NCBI RefSeq assembly: GCF_029893365.1 | Contig: NZ_JARXUZ010000001.1 | Coordinates: 3,224,001-3,288,000 of the forward strand | DNA: 64,000 nt | Source of the DNA: Cryobacterium sp. CG_9.6 | GTDB taxonomy: Bacteria; Actinomycetota; Actinomycetes; Actinomycetales; Microbacteriaceae | Reading direction: 5' to 3' | Shown here: one piece after another, positions 48,624 to 56,995 of the stretch | Layout of the letters: every line of letters starts with the position of its first letter | Numbering within the stretch: the stretch's first letter is position 1 | The notes under the pieces: generated by a model | Told to the model about the DNA's origin: nothing | Seen by the model: only the letters and a program-made list of their open reading frames with translations | Databases searched by the model: none | Translations under genes and position numbers: made by a program

Positions 48624-50156
48624 ATGGTCGAAGCAGCGCTCATGGCGTGCATACTGACGGCCGTTTTCTTGGCCCCCCTCAGCGGAGCTCTGCTGGGCCG
48701 CTGGGCTGCTGACGCGGCGGCGCGGTGCGCTGCCACGCTGGTGCTCAACGGGTCACTCGCGGCGATATGCCTCGGACTGCTCCGCCTGACGGCATCCGCT
48801 GATCGTGGCCCGCTCCTCCTGGGGCCACTGAGCGTCGATGCTCTGTCACTGCTGATGCTCATCTTTGTGCTCGGTCTGAGCGCCCTCATTCAGTTCTTCG
48901 CCGTGCGTTACCTGCGCGGGGACACCCGACAGGTGTGGTTCGTGGTCACCGTGAACCTGGTCACCGGGTTCACAGCCCTCTTGGTGTGCACCAGCACAGT
49001 GCTCGGATTCGGCCTCGCCTGGATGGCGGCAGGGGCCAGCCTGGTCGCCCTGCTAGCCACCTATCCCCACCTTCCTCAGGCGCGTGACGGGGTGCGCCGA
49101 ACCGCCACACGCGTGGTGATCGGGGATGCGCCGCTCGTGACCGCCATCGTGATACTGATGGTGGCCGCCGGCGGAGATGTGCCGCTCGCCGATCTCGGCA
49201 CGGTGCTGGGCACACTGCCGGTGGCCCTTGCCGCCGTGATTGCCCTTCTCCTGGTGATACCAGCCCTCGCACGATCCAGCCAGGTACCCTTCCACGGGTG
49301 GCTTCCGGCCACCCTGGCCGCCCCGACGCCCGTGTCGGCGCTGATGCACGCCGGGGTCGTCAACGCCGGCGCCATCCTGATCCTGCGCTTCTCCCCCGCG
49401 ATCGGCGAGTCCGTGCCGGCGATGGCGGTGCTGTTCGGGGCGGGCACCCTGACATTGATCTACGCGTCCACGGTTCGTTTGATCAAACCGGACGTGAAGG
49501 GTCGACTGGTCTTTTCCACCATGGCGCAGATGGGCTTCATGATGCTGGCCTGCGGCATGGGAGCCTTCGCCGCCGCCGTGTTCCATCTCATCGCCCATGG
49601 ATTCTTCAAGTCCGCACTGTTTCTCGGTGCCGGATCGGCGGTGGAGCGCGAAGCCACCCAGCGGGCGTGGCCAGCTCGTCAGCTCACCTCGCGGCCCCAC
49701 GCCATCGGCTCCCTTGTCGTGGCCGTCACCGTGTCGGGGGGAGCGATCATCGCCGCCCGAATCGTGCTCGGAATCGAACTCTCTCCGGCCAGTCAGGCAC
49801 TTCAACTCTTCGTGGTGTTCACCGCCACCGTGGCCCTCGCAACAACACTCCGGACACATTTTTCGGTGAGCACGGCCCTGCTGGGAAGCAGCGCAATCAT
49901 CGCACTCACTCTGGGGTACACGGCTTTCATCAACGCCTTTGACACCATGCTCAATGTCGAATCGGTGCCGGCTGCGGTGAACCCCTGGTGGATGCTCGTT
50001 CCGGCCGCGGCACTGTTCGCGCTGCCCCTCCTGCAACGGTTGCCGCCCGGCAACCGTGTCAGTCATCACCTTTATGCCCTGGCCCTCGCTGCCGGGACCG
50101 CGACTGCGGCCCCGACGCGCACACCGAAAGCCGTTCCGGAAGGAGCCCTGCTATGA
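48624..50156 (+). CDS. dabB: DabB-like proton-conducting membrane subunit
   Basis: A 510-residue polytopic protein of the NuoL/MrpA antiporter family with about 13 hydrophobic segments. The family's proton-path motif is visible (SSQVPFHGWLPATLAAPTPVSALMHAGVVNAGAILILRF, seen in pieces). It is followed by DabA, the combination known as the Dab inorganic-carbon accumulation complex. DabB is thought to supply the proton-motive coupling. GGGAG precedes the ATG at 48624; a TTG at 48600 is less likely. The stop overlaps the dabA start (ATGA). Confidence 0.9.
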   Translation: MVEAALMACILTAVFLAPLSGALLGRWAADAAARCAATLVLNGSLAAICLGLLRLTASADRGPLLLGPLSVDALSLLMLIFVLGLSALIQFFAVRYLRGDTRQVWFVVTVNLVTGFTALLVCTSTVLGFGLAWMAAGASLVALLATYPHLPQARDGVRRTATRVVIGDAPLVTAIVILMVAAGGDVPLADLGTVLGTLPVALAAVIALLLVIPALARSSQVPFHGWLPATLAAPTPVSALMHAGVVNAGAILILRFSPAIGESVPAMAVLFGAGTLTLIYASTVRLIKPDVKGRLVFSTMAQMGFMMLACGMGAFAAAVFHLIAHGFFKSALFLGAGSAVEREATQRAWPARQLTSRPHAIGSLVVAVTVSGGAIIAARIVLGIELSPASQALQLFVVFTATVALATTLRTHFSVSTALLGSSAIIALTLGYTAFINAFDTMLNVESVPAAVNPWWMLVPAAALFALPLLQRLPPGNRVSHHLYALALAAGTATAAPTRTPKAVPEGALL

Positions 50157-52573
50157 ACCTCGAGATTCGAGCCGCTGTCGCCCGCGCCACTCGGAGCGTC
50201 ATCCCGCTCTGGCCACTGTCCTCCTTCATTGCCGTCAATCCCCTGGGCGCACAGGAATCGGAAGATTTCGACCAGGCCGCGACCACTCGACCCCGCACCG
50301 CGTTCCTCGCGGACTACCGGTCTGCACGCATCACCGACCGCGACCTCCTGGTGGCGGCCAGACAGCGGATGCCCGAATTAGCCGGCGCCGGAAGTGTGTG
50401 CCTCGGCGAACGGGAGTGGACCGCCGCCGAGCTCGTGACAACGGAACTCGTGCACGCCGACCATCACGGGACACCGCCGACTCCCACCGGGCAGCCTGAC
50501 CTCGTGGACGACCTCGTGTCGATCTGGATTGCCGCGTATCTCGACCCGCACCCACTCTGGCCGATGCCCCAGCGCGAGCGGGGCCCATGGGCGGCGTGGA
50601 CGGCACTGGTTCGCTACGACCCGCGCCTGCCGGCAGTCGCCCGCCGACGGCTACGCGATCTGCCGGGCACTCCCGATGCGGGGCTCGCCCGCGCCCTCGC
50701 CCTCCTCGGTGTACCGGCAGGTGACACGGAGACGATTCTTCGGCGCGAGACGCAGCGGCTCCCGGGCTGGGCAGCGCACATCAAGTGGCGCAGCGATCGT
50801 GTCGGAGACATCGACGTGACCTCATATCTGGCCATCCGCCTCACCCTGCGGTGGGCACTCGACCTGCCCGTCCTTTCGTCGATGGCGACTCCGCAGCCCG
50901 AATCAGCGACTGTCTGGGATCGGGCCCAGGCGCTGACTGCAGTACTGACGGATGCCCCCGCGTCGGGCGAAACGCTGGCGCAGGTAGCCCGAATTCTGGG
51001 CTTGCATTCTCCGCAGGCGCACGCCTTCACGTGGCAAGCCGCCTACGAAGAGCACTATCGGCGGCAGCTGCTGCTTTCCCTCGACAACACCAACACCAAC
51101 ACCAACACCGTGAAGCCGAGTGCGCAGGTGGTGATGTGCATCGACGTGCGCTCCGAGGGCATCCGCCGCCATCTGGAAGCTGATCCCACCATCGAGACCT
51201 ACGGTTTCGCGGGGTTCTTCGGCATCCCGATTCGCTTTGCGCACTACGAGGCGCGGGGCAGCATTGACGCCCTTCCCGCCCTGCTTTCCGCGCGCCACTC
51301 GGTGACCGAGACCACGACCGACCTGCCTCGTTCTCGCCGTCGCACGCGGGCACTTCGCCTGCGAGACGCGTTCGCCGCCGGTGTGCACGCCAGTGAATCC
51401 GTGCCGGCGGCACCGTTCGCCCTTGCCGAAACGCTCGGCTGGTTTCACGGGGCCGGCACTCTGCTGCGCACCCTCTGGCCCAGCGCCGCTCACGCCGTGA
51501 CGCGCCTCCACCACCGCTCGACGCCCGCACTGGCAACACGCGTGACCGTAGCGGATGCCTTCCCTCTCGACGAGCGGGTGGCGCTGGCCGAAACCGGCCT
51601 GCGCATGATGGGCCTCGACGCCTTCGCCCCGCTCATTGTGCTGGCCGCGCACGGCTCCACCAGCAGCAACAACATGTACCAGTCGGCGCTGGACTGCGGT
51701 GCGTGCGGCGGAAACCCGGGAGCCGCCAACGCCCGAGCCGCGGCCGCGAACTTCAACGACCCCGAGGTGCGTCGCCTGCTCGCTGACCGGGGGTTTTCGA
51801 TTCCGGACACGAGTTACTTTGTGGCCGCAGAACACAACACCATGTCCGACCGCATCGACATCGTGGACCAGCACCTGATCCCCGACAGCCACACGACGGC
51901 GGTGCAGAACTTCCGAGGCGGCCAAAGCGTGGCTGCCGATCTGCTCGTTTCCGAGCGGGCAGCCCAGCTACCGGGCGCACGACGACACTCCCTCACCCGC
52001 GTGCGCCAGCGCGCACACGACTGGGCGGAGGTGTATCCGGAGCTGGGCCTCGCCGGAAATTCGGCGATGATCATTGGTCCGCGCGACATGACGCGGGGGG
52101 TCGACCTCCAACGTCGCGTCTTCCTGCACTCCTACCGCCCGGAATGCGACCCGGACGGTTCCGCGCTGGAAACGATCATGACGGCTCCGCTGGTGGTCGC
52201 CCAGTGGATCAACCACCAGTACTACTTCTCCGCGGTGGACCAGGACCGCTGGGGAGCCGGCACGAAGACCGTGCACAACGCGATTGGAACAATGGGCGTG
52301 CTGTCGGGCCAGACGGGCGACCTGCAGGCCGGCCTGCCCCTGCAGTCGATCGCCGTTGGGGACCGCGCTCTGCACGAACCACTGCGGCTCAGCGTGCTCA
52401 TTCAGGCACCCCTCGACCGAATCGGCACGATCATCTCCCGCAACCAGGTTCTTCGGCACCTGTTCGACAACAACTGGATCACCCTTACCGCTCGCAACGA
52501 CCAGACCAGCGCGTGGTTCCGGTACAGCGCCTACGGGTGGACCTCTGCTTCGCACCTCGACACCACCCCATAA
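50153..52573 (+). CDS. dabA: DabA inorganic-carbon transporter subunit (DUF2309/UPF0753)
   Basis: An 806-residue cytosolic-face protein with a beta-carbonic-anhydrase-like zinc site. The expected ligands are all present: Cys329 and Asp331 in VVMCIDVRSEGIRRHLE, His500 in LAAHGSTSSNN and Cys515 in LDCGACGG. The 2- and 15-residue spacings equal those of the characterised Halothiobacillus protein. With DabB it hydrates CO2 to bicarbonate vectorially. AAGGAG precedes the ATG at 50153. A frame opening at 49988 lies inside dabB and is not used. Confidence 0.94.
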   Translation: MNLEIRAAVARATRSVIPLWPLSSFIAVNPLGAQESEDFDQAATTRPRTAFLADYRSARITDRDLLVAARQRMPELAGAGSVCLGEREWTAAELVTTELVHADHHGTPPTPTGQPDLVDDLVSIWIAAYLDPHPLWPMPQRERGPWAAWTALVRYDPRLPAVARRRLRDLPGTPDAGLARALALLGVPAGDTETILRRETQRLPGWAAHIKWRSDRVGDIDVTSYLAIRLTLRWALDLPVLSSMATPQPESATVWDRAQALTAVLTDAPASGETLAQVARILGLHSPQAHAFTWQAAYEEHYRRQLLLSLDNTNTNTNTVKPSAQVVMCIDVRSEGIRRHLEADPTIETYGFAGFFGIPIRFAHYEARGSIDALPALLSARHSVTETTTDLPRSRRRTRALRLRDAFAAGVHASESVPAAPFALAETLGWFHGAGTLLRTLWPSAAHAVTRLHHRSTPALATRVTVADAFPLDERVALAETGLRMMGLDAFAPLIVLAAHGSTSSNNMYQSALDCGACGGNPGAANARAAAANFNDPEVRRLLADRGFSIPDTSYFVAAEHNTMSDRIDIVDQHLIPDSHTTAVQNFRGGQSVAADLLVSERAAQLPGARRHSLTRVRQRAHDWAEVYPELGLAGNSAMIIGPRDMTRGVDLQRRVFLHSYRPECDPDGSALETIMTAPLVVAQWINHQYYFSAVDQDRWGAGTKTVHNAIGTMGVLSGQTGDLQAGLPLQSIAVGDRALHEPLRLSVLIQAPLDRIGTIISRNQVLRHLFDNNWITLTARNDQTSAWFRYSAYGWTSASHLDTTP

Positions 52574-52584
52574 GGAGATTAGCC

Positions 52585-52902
52585 ATGGACAGCCTCACCA
52601 AAATGATTCGCATCGAGATTGTGATCCCGGGCCGGGAAGCCGCATCGGTGCGAGATCTCATCACGTCCGCCGGCGCCACCGGCTACACGTCCGTCTCCGG
52701 GGTATCGGGGCTCGGGCATCACGGACCTCATTCGGGCGCTCTGCTCTTCAACGATTACGACACGCTCACCATGCTCATCACGGTCTTGCCACCGGAGAAG
52801 GCACTGGCACTGATCAACGCTCTGCGCCAGCTCCTCGAGGGTGGCCCGGGAGTCATGTTCGTGGCCGACACCTACGTAAGCCGGCCCGAGTACTTTGCCT
52901 AG
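52585..52902 (+). CDS. PII-like signalling protein of the Dab operon
   Basis: A 105-residue ferredoxin-fold protein resembling PII-like regulators of carbon uptake (SbtB/CPII group). MIRIEIVIPGREAASVRDLI is the first beta-alpha unit. GATGYTSVSGVSGLGHHG corresponds to the region ahead of the T-loop, and LINALRQLLEGGPGVMFVADTYVSRP to the second half. AAGGAG stands before the ATG, 11 bp after dabA. It likely tunes Dab activity by binding an adenylate nucleotide or bicarbonate; this is inference from family and position. Confidence 0.8.
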   Translation: MDSLTKMIRIEIVIPGREAASVRDLITSAGATGYTSVSGVSGLGHHGPHSGALLFNDYDTLTMLITVLPPEKALALINALRQLLEGGPGVMFVADTYVSRPEYFA

Positions 52903-52935
52903 ACATCCGCTTCAGAAATAGCGCTTGAGAAACAA

Positions 52936-52973
52936 AAAGGGGCACCCACCAGATGGTGAGTGCCCCTTTTCTA
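52936..52973. terminator. Bidirectional terminator between the Dab operon and the helicase gene
   Basis: AAAAAGGGGCACCCACCA and TGGTGAGTGCCCCTTTT flank a tiny loop, forming a long GC stem bounded by A- and T-tracts. It serves both convergent transcripts. Confidence 0.92.
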
Positions 52974-52986
52974 GGCGAAGCGGATG

Positions 52987-55215
52987 CTAGATACTCGCGA
53001 GCGCGCGCACAGCCTGGTCGCCGGGAGCGGCAGACGTGTAGCTGGCGTCAATCTCGGCGCGGTCGAGCAGCTCGTCCATGCGGCGCTTGCGCTGCTTGGG
53101 GATGAGCGTCACTACGGTACCGGTCTTGCCCGCACGGCCCGTACGGCCAGCGCGGTGCAGGTAGGTCTTGTACTCGTCGGGAGCGTCGGCCTGAATGACC
53201 AGGTCGATATCGTCAACGTGGATTCCGCGAGCCGCGACGTCCGTGGCCACCAGAACGTTGACACGTCCGCTGGTGAGCATCTGGAGGTTGCGGGTACGAC
53301 GAGCCTGGTTGAGGTCACCGTGCAGGCTGGTGGCCTTCACTCCGGCATCTTCGAGCTGCTCGGCGAGCTGCTCGGCGTATGCACGGGTGCGGCTGAAGAT
53401 GAGCGTCTTGCCCTCGCGGTTGACGAGCTCTTCGATGATACGGCTCTTGTCGCGGTGCTCGATGACGAGAACCTGGTGGTCGATCGTGGAGGAGGCCTGG
53501 TCTTCACCAGCGACCTCGTGCACGGCCGGGTTGGTCAGGAATTCCTTGACCAGCGAGGCAACACCCTTGTCGAGGGTTGCGGAGAAGAGCAGCTTCTGGC
53601 CGCCGGCCTTGGTGGCGCGGAGGATGCGCTGAACGGGCTCAAGGAACCCGAGGTCGCACATGTAGTCGGCCTCGTCGAGGACCGTGATGACAACCTCGGA
53701 GAGGTCGAGACGACCCTGCTCCATGAGGTCCTCGATGCGACCGGCGGTGCCCACAATGATGTCCACGCCGCGCTGGAGGGCGCTGACCTGACGGTACTGG
53801 GGAACGCCTCCATAGATCTGCGTGGTGAAGAGTCCAACGCTGCGCGCGATCGGCTGCACGGTGCGGTCAATCTGCAGCGCGAGCTCGCGGGTGGGGGCCA
53901 GGATGAGCGCGCGCGGCTTGCGAGCGTGCTTGCGGTCCTTGGCGCCGTTGTTCTCCATGAGCTTCTCCACCATGGGAGCGGCGAAGGCGATGGTCTTGCC
54001 CGAGCCGGTCTTGCCACGGCCGAGAACGTCGCGCCCGGCGAGAACGTCGGGGATGGTTGCAGCCTGGATCGGGAACGGGGACGGAGCGCCCAGGGTCGCG
54101 AGTTCGCGAACGATGTTCTCGCCGAGGCCCAGGTCGCCAAACGTTACGCCGACAACGTCAGACGCCGTCGTTGCGATGGCTTCGAGACGCTCAAGAACCA
54201 CATCGTCGCCACCGGCGAAGGACGGCTTGACGCCGTTCTCGGAGCGCTTCGGGTAGAACGTGCTGTCGCCGGAGTCGCCACGTGCCGGGCGGTCGTTGCG
54301 GTCGAAGTTGCGGGGAGCGCGCTCGGCGCGGTCACCGTAGGACGGACGCTCGGTGCGAGCCGGGCGGTCGTTGTTGTAGGCCGGACGATCCGTGCGCGGA
54401 GCGCGGTCACCGTAGGAGGGACGCTCGGTGCGCTCGGCACGGTCACCATACGACGGACGCTCGGTGCGAGCCGGGCGGTCGTTGTTGTAGGCCGGACGAT
54501 CCGTGCGCGGAGCGCGGTCGCCGTAGGACGGACGCTCCGTGCGAGCCGGACGGTCGCTGTTGTAGGAGGGACGATCGTTGTTGTAGGCCGGACGATCCGT
54601 GCGCGGGGCGCGGTCACCGTAGGACGGACGCTCCGTGCGGGCCGGACGGTCGTTGTTGTAGGCCGGACGGTCCGTGCGGGGAGCGCGGTCGGCGTACGAG
54701 GGACGTGCGGGACGGTCGCTGTTGCGGTCGTTGTACGACGGACGGTCGTTGTTGTACGCGGGACGGTCGGTGCGCGGGGCACGGTCGCCGTACGAGGGAC
54801 GCTCGGTGCGAGCCGGACGGTCGTTGTTGTAAGAGGGACGGTCGTTACCGTACGAGGGACGGTCGCCACGGGGAGCGCGGTCGTTGTACGACGGGCGGTC
54901 TCCACCGCGAGCGGGACGCTCGTTGTTGCGGTCGTTGTTGTAGGCAGGACGCTCGGTGCGCTGGCCGGTGGCCGGGCGGTCGGAGCGTGCGCCATAGGAG
55001 GGACGGTCGCCGTAGCTGCCGCGATCGCTCGCGGGACGCTCGGCTGCACGGGAGGCGCGCTCGTCGGCGTTCCAACGCTGCTTCTTGGGGGCACCCTCGT
55101 CAGCCTTGAAGCCGCGGTGGCTGGGGCTCTTGCTGCCCTGGTTGTTTGATCCGCCACGGTTGGGGCCGGTCTTGCCGGCGTACTTCGGATCGTAATTGTT
55201 CTTGCTCTGGGGCAT
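52987..55215 (-). CDS. DEAD-box RNA helicase with long repetitive N-terminal extension
   Basis: A 742-residue ATP-dependent RNA helicase. Residues 1-340 are disordered, rich in Arg, Asp, Asn, Tyr and Pro, and built from repeats such as RTDRPAYNNDRPART (five close copies of the core RTDRPAYNNDRP) and RPSYGDRA. The core begins near residue 357 with the Q-motif GVTFGDLGLGENIVRELATL. Motif I is GRGKTGSGKT, motif II VLDEADYM, motif III FSATL and motif VI HRAGRTGRAG. DEAD helicases usually carry such tails at the C-terminus. Likely role: RNA remodelling, perhaps in condensates or at low temperature. Confidence 0.95.
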   Translation of the reverse strand: MPQSKNNYDPKYAGKTGPNRGGSNNQGSKSPSHRGFKADEGAPKKQRWNADERASRAAERPASDRGSYGDRPSYGARSDRPATGQRTERPAYNNDRNNERPARGGDRPSYNDRAPRGDRPSYGNDRPSYNNDRPARTERPSYGDRAPRTDRPAYNNDRPSYNDRNSDRPARPSYADRAPRTDRPAYNNDRPARTERPSYGDRAPRTDRPAYNNDRPSYNSDRPARTERPSYGDRAPRTDRPAYNNDRPARTERPSYGDRAERTERPSYGDRAPRTDRPAYNNDRPARTERPSYGDRAERAPRNFDRNDRPARGDSGDSTFYPKRSENGVKPSFAGGDDVVLERLEAIATTASDVVGVTFGDLGLGENIVRELATLGAPSPFPIQAATIPDVLAGRDVLGRGKTGSGKTIAFAAPMVEKLMENNGAKDRKHARKPRALILAPTRELALQIDRTVQPIARSVGLFTTQIYGGVPQYRQVSALQRGVDIIVGTAGRIEDLMEQGRLDLSEVVITVLDEADYMCDLGFLEPVQRILRATKAGGQKLLFSATLDKGVASLVKEFLTNPAVHEVAGEDQASSTIDHQVLVIEHRDKSRIIEELVNREGKTLIFSRTRAYAEQLAEQLEDAGVKATSLHGDLNQARRTRNLQMLTSGRVNVLVATDVAARGIHVDDIDLVIQADAPDEYKTYLHRAGRTGRAGKTGTVVTLIPKQRKRRMDELLDRAEIDASYTSAAPGDQAVRALASI
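54316..54915. repeat. Coding tandem repeat region of the helicase N-terminus
   Basis: DNA encoding residues about 101-300 is a series of related units (plus-strand core GGACGCTCGGTGCGAGCCGG and GTTGTTGTAGGCCGGACG) that recur five or more times with period mixtures of about 75 bp. Such repeats are prone to length change between strains. Confidence 0.85.
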
Positions 55216-55227
55216 AGGAATATTCCT
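55216..55227. promoter_or_regulatory. Palindrome at the helicase ribosome site
   Basis: AGGAATATTCCT is a perfect 12-bp palindrome immediately before the helicase ATG (55215). It contains the AGGAA ribosome site, so the site can pair with itself or bind a dimeric protein. Confidence 0.5.
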
Positions 55228-55473
55228 GGGTTGTGTTCAGTACATGGCAGAACAACATCGCACATGCGACGTAACTGAGAACCCGGGCAGTCTATGGCCG
55301 GGGCCGTTCACATACAGTGATTTTTCACCAGCGGATTACTGGGAAACCGGCCCAACTTGACTTACAAACCCATCCACGCACAGCGCGGTGTCAAGAGCCG
55401 ACCTGCCTACGCTACACGACAGGGCCGCAAATGTCACGCTATAGTGCGGGTTCGTTCTGCTCTACTCTGAACT
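55228..55473. other. Divergent region between the helicase and GNAT genes
   Basis: About 246 bp hold promoters for both genes. For the helicase a long leader is likely. For the GNAT gene, TACTCT sits five bases before the ATG with no ribosome site, which would fit a leaderless transcript. No hairpin with strong stem is seen apart from TCGCA/TGCGA near 55260. Confidence 0.4.
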
Positions 55474-55932
55474 ATGCCCGTCACCATCTCCATCGAACCG
55501 CCTCGCCAGAGCGATGTGAGAGCGCTGCTGCGACTCAGCTCCGAGTTCACGCTCGCCCTCTATCCGGAAGAAAACAACTATCTACTGAGTCTCGAGCAGC
55601 TCGAACTTCCGGGTGTTCGGGTGTACGTCGCCCGCGCTGACACCGGCGACGCGATCGGCATTGCCGCGGTCGTGCCCCTTGACACTGACACGGTGGAGCT
55701 CAAGAGCATGTTCGTGCGCCCGTCCGCGCGTGGTCTAGGTCTGGCCCGCCAGCTGCTCAACCGCATCGAAACGGATGCCGCTGGCCGCGGCATCCGCCAA
55801 CTGCGGCTGGAGACAGGGTCGCGACACGACGCCGCGCTGTCGTTCTATGCCCGTGTGGGTTACGAGCGCACGCCGGCATTTGGACCCTACGTGGGCGACG
55901 AGTTCAGCGTCTGCTTCGCAAAAAACCTGTAG
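55474..55932 (+). CDS. GNAT-family N-acetyltransferase
   Basis: A 152-residue acetyltransferase. The acetyl-CoA pyrophosphate loop is FVRPSARGLGLARQLLNRIE (R-x-x-G-x-G/A type), preceded by the VELKSMFV strand. LRLETGSRHDAALSFYARVGYERT is the C-terminal motif common in PhnO/YjgM-like GNATs. There is no ribosome site before the ATG; a -10-like TACTCT just upstream suggests leaderless expression. The substrate is unknown. A hairpin repeat starts 48 bp after its stop. Confidence 0.88.
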   Translation: MPVTISIEPPRQSDVRALLRLSSEFTLALYPEENNYLLSLEQLELPGVRVYVARADTGDAIGIAAVVPLDTDTVELKSMFVRPSARGLGLARQLLNRIETDAAGRGIRQLRLETGSRHDAALSFYARVGYERTPAFGPYVGDEFSVCFAKNL

Positions 55933-55980
55933 GACCGCACCCGAAACGGGTGGCCGCTACGGTTCTTGCGCGCCGCCGCG

Positions 55981-56038
55981 CCGGAAACGGGTGGCCGCCA
56001 CGGTAACCGGCGTAGCGGCCACCGATGTGGGGCGCGGC
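55981..56038. repeat. Dispersed intergenic hairpin repeat, copy B
   Basis: Contains GGTGGCCGCCACGGTAACC followed by GGCGTAGCGGCCACCGATG; GGTGGCCGC pairs with GCGGCCACC. About 84% identical to 14521-14578. A partial copy (GAAACGGGTGGCCGCTACGG) precedes it at about 55943. It lies between the GNAT stop and the IclR stop. Confidence 0.65.
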
Positions 56039-56075
56039 CACGCGTGGGGCGTGCCGACGGGCAGCGCAGCGACGC

Positions 56076-56906
56076 TCAGACAGCGCGGCCGCGGATGCGC
56101 CGGGACAGTTCGGCCGCGGTGCCGGCGAGCTGCGCGGCGAGCGCGGGCCAGGCATCCGCTGCCACATCGAGGCGCGCAAAGGTCACCGCAATCGCGGCCG
56201 CAGGCCAGCCCGCGTGGTCTCGCACCACCACGGCAACGGATGCGATGCCCGGCGTAATCTCACCGTCCTCCTCGGCGAAACCCCGCGTTCGCACCTGCTC
56301 CAGAAGCCGGCGCAGCTCCCCCGACGTGCGCGGACCCTGCCCGTGCCGGGTGGAGAAGGCCGCGGCGTTTGGAAATAGTGCCCGCAGCTGCGGAGCCGGG
56401 AGCGCCGCGAGCATGGCTCGACCGCTGGCGGTGAGGTGACTCGGCAGCCGCACCCCCACGTCGGACACGAGTGACGGGCGGCGCGGCGCGCGCTCCTCCA
56501 CGAGGTAGATCACGTCGCGTCCGTGCAAAACCACGAGGTGAGCGCTCTCGCCGAGGCGGTCCACCAGCTGAGCAATCAGCGGCCGGCCCAGGTGCGACAA
56601 GGGTTGTTGCCGGGAGAAACCACTGCTGAGCTCGAACGCGGCCACCCCGAGTCCGTAGCGCCGTTCCTCGGGCAGATGCAGCACGAAACCGCGCTCGGCC
56701 AGCACGGCGAGCAGCTGGTACACCGTGGAGCGCGGCAGATCCAGCGCCGTGGCAATGGCGCTGGCCGCAACCGGCCCGCGCTGGGCGGCGAGGTGCGAGA
56801 GGATGCGCAGGGTGCTGTCGGCCGCCGGAACCTTCGGCGGTGCGGCCGAGCGGAGGCGTGCGGTGGCACTGGTCGAAGCCGTCGCCCCGGCGTTGCGCGC
56901 GTCCAT
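56076..56906 (-). CDS. IclR-family transcriptional regulator
   Basis: A 276-residue regulator. The N-terminal wHTH (DSTLRILSHLAAQRGPVAASAIATAL, LPRSTVYQLLAVLAERGFV) is followed by the IclR effector domain (LVVLHGRDVIYLVEERAP, LTASGRAMLAALPAPQL). It is divergent from hutH with 89 bp between them, so it probably controls histidine utilisation, sensing a histidine breakdown product such as urocanate. The ATG at 56906 follows AGGGG; upstream in-frame codons overlap the shared promoter. Confidence 0.88.
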   Translation of the reverse strand: MDARNAGATASTSATARLRSAAPPKVPAADSTLRILSHLAAQRGPVAASAIATALDLPRSTVYQLLAVLAERGFVLHLPEERRYGLGVAAFELSSGFSRQQPLSHLGRPLIAQLVDRLGESAHLVVLHGRDVIYLVEERAPRRPSLVSDVGVRLPSHLTASGRAMLAALPAPQLRALFPNAAAFSTRHGQGPRTSGELRRLLEQVRTRGFAEEDGEITPGIASVAVVVRDHAGWPAAAIAVTFARLDVAADAWPALAAQLAGTAAELSRRIRGRAV

Positions 56907-56925
56907 GAGGCCCCTGCCCACAAGT

Positions 56926-56941
56926 GTCCGGTATCCCGGAC
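56926..56941. promoter_or_regulatory. Palindrome in the iclR-hutH control region
   Basis: GTCCGGTATCCCGGAC has perfect 6-bp arms with a 4-base centre. It lies 20 bp from the regulator start and is a candidate operator. Confidence 0.4.
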
Positions 56942-56961
56942 TGTTCCGACAGTAGCACCAA

Positions 56962-56978
56962 CTTTTGCCGCACAAAAG
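56962..56978. promoter_or_regulatory. Second palindrome in the iclR-hutH control region
   Basis: CTTTTGCCGCACAAAAG has perfect 6-bp arms around CCGCA, 18 bp before the hutH ATG. An operator here would block ribosome access or early transcription of hutH. Confidence 0.4.
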
Positions 56979-56995
56979 GGTGTGGAATCAAGAAC

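Noticed and set aside
49988..50152. N-terminal extension of DabA
   Set aside because: Overlaps the dabB 3' end in another frame; the conserved protein and ribosome site begin at 50153.
54316..54915. Regularly spaced repeats that might suggest a CRISPR array
   Set aside because: The repeats are in frame, degenerate and encode a low-complexity protein tail; there are no unique spacers of constant length and no cas genes.
52984..55149. 721-codon open frame on the plus strand with Val/Arg/Gly repeats
   Set aside because: Exact antisense of the DEAD-box helicase; its repeats mirror the helicase N-terminal repeats.
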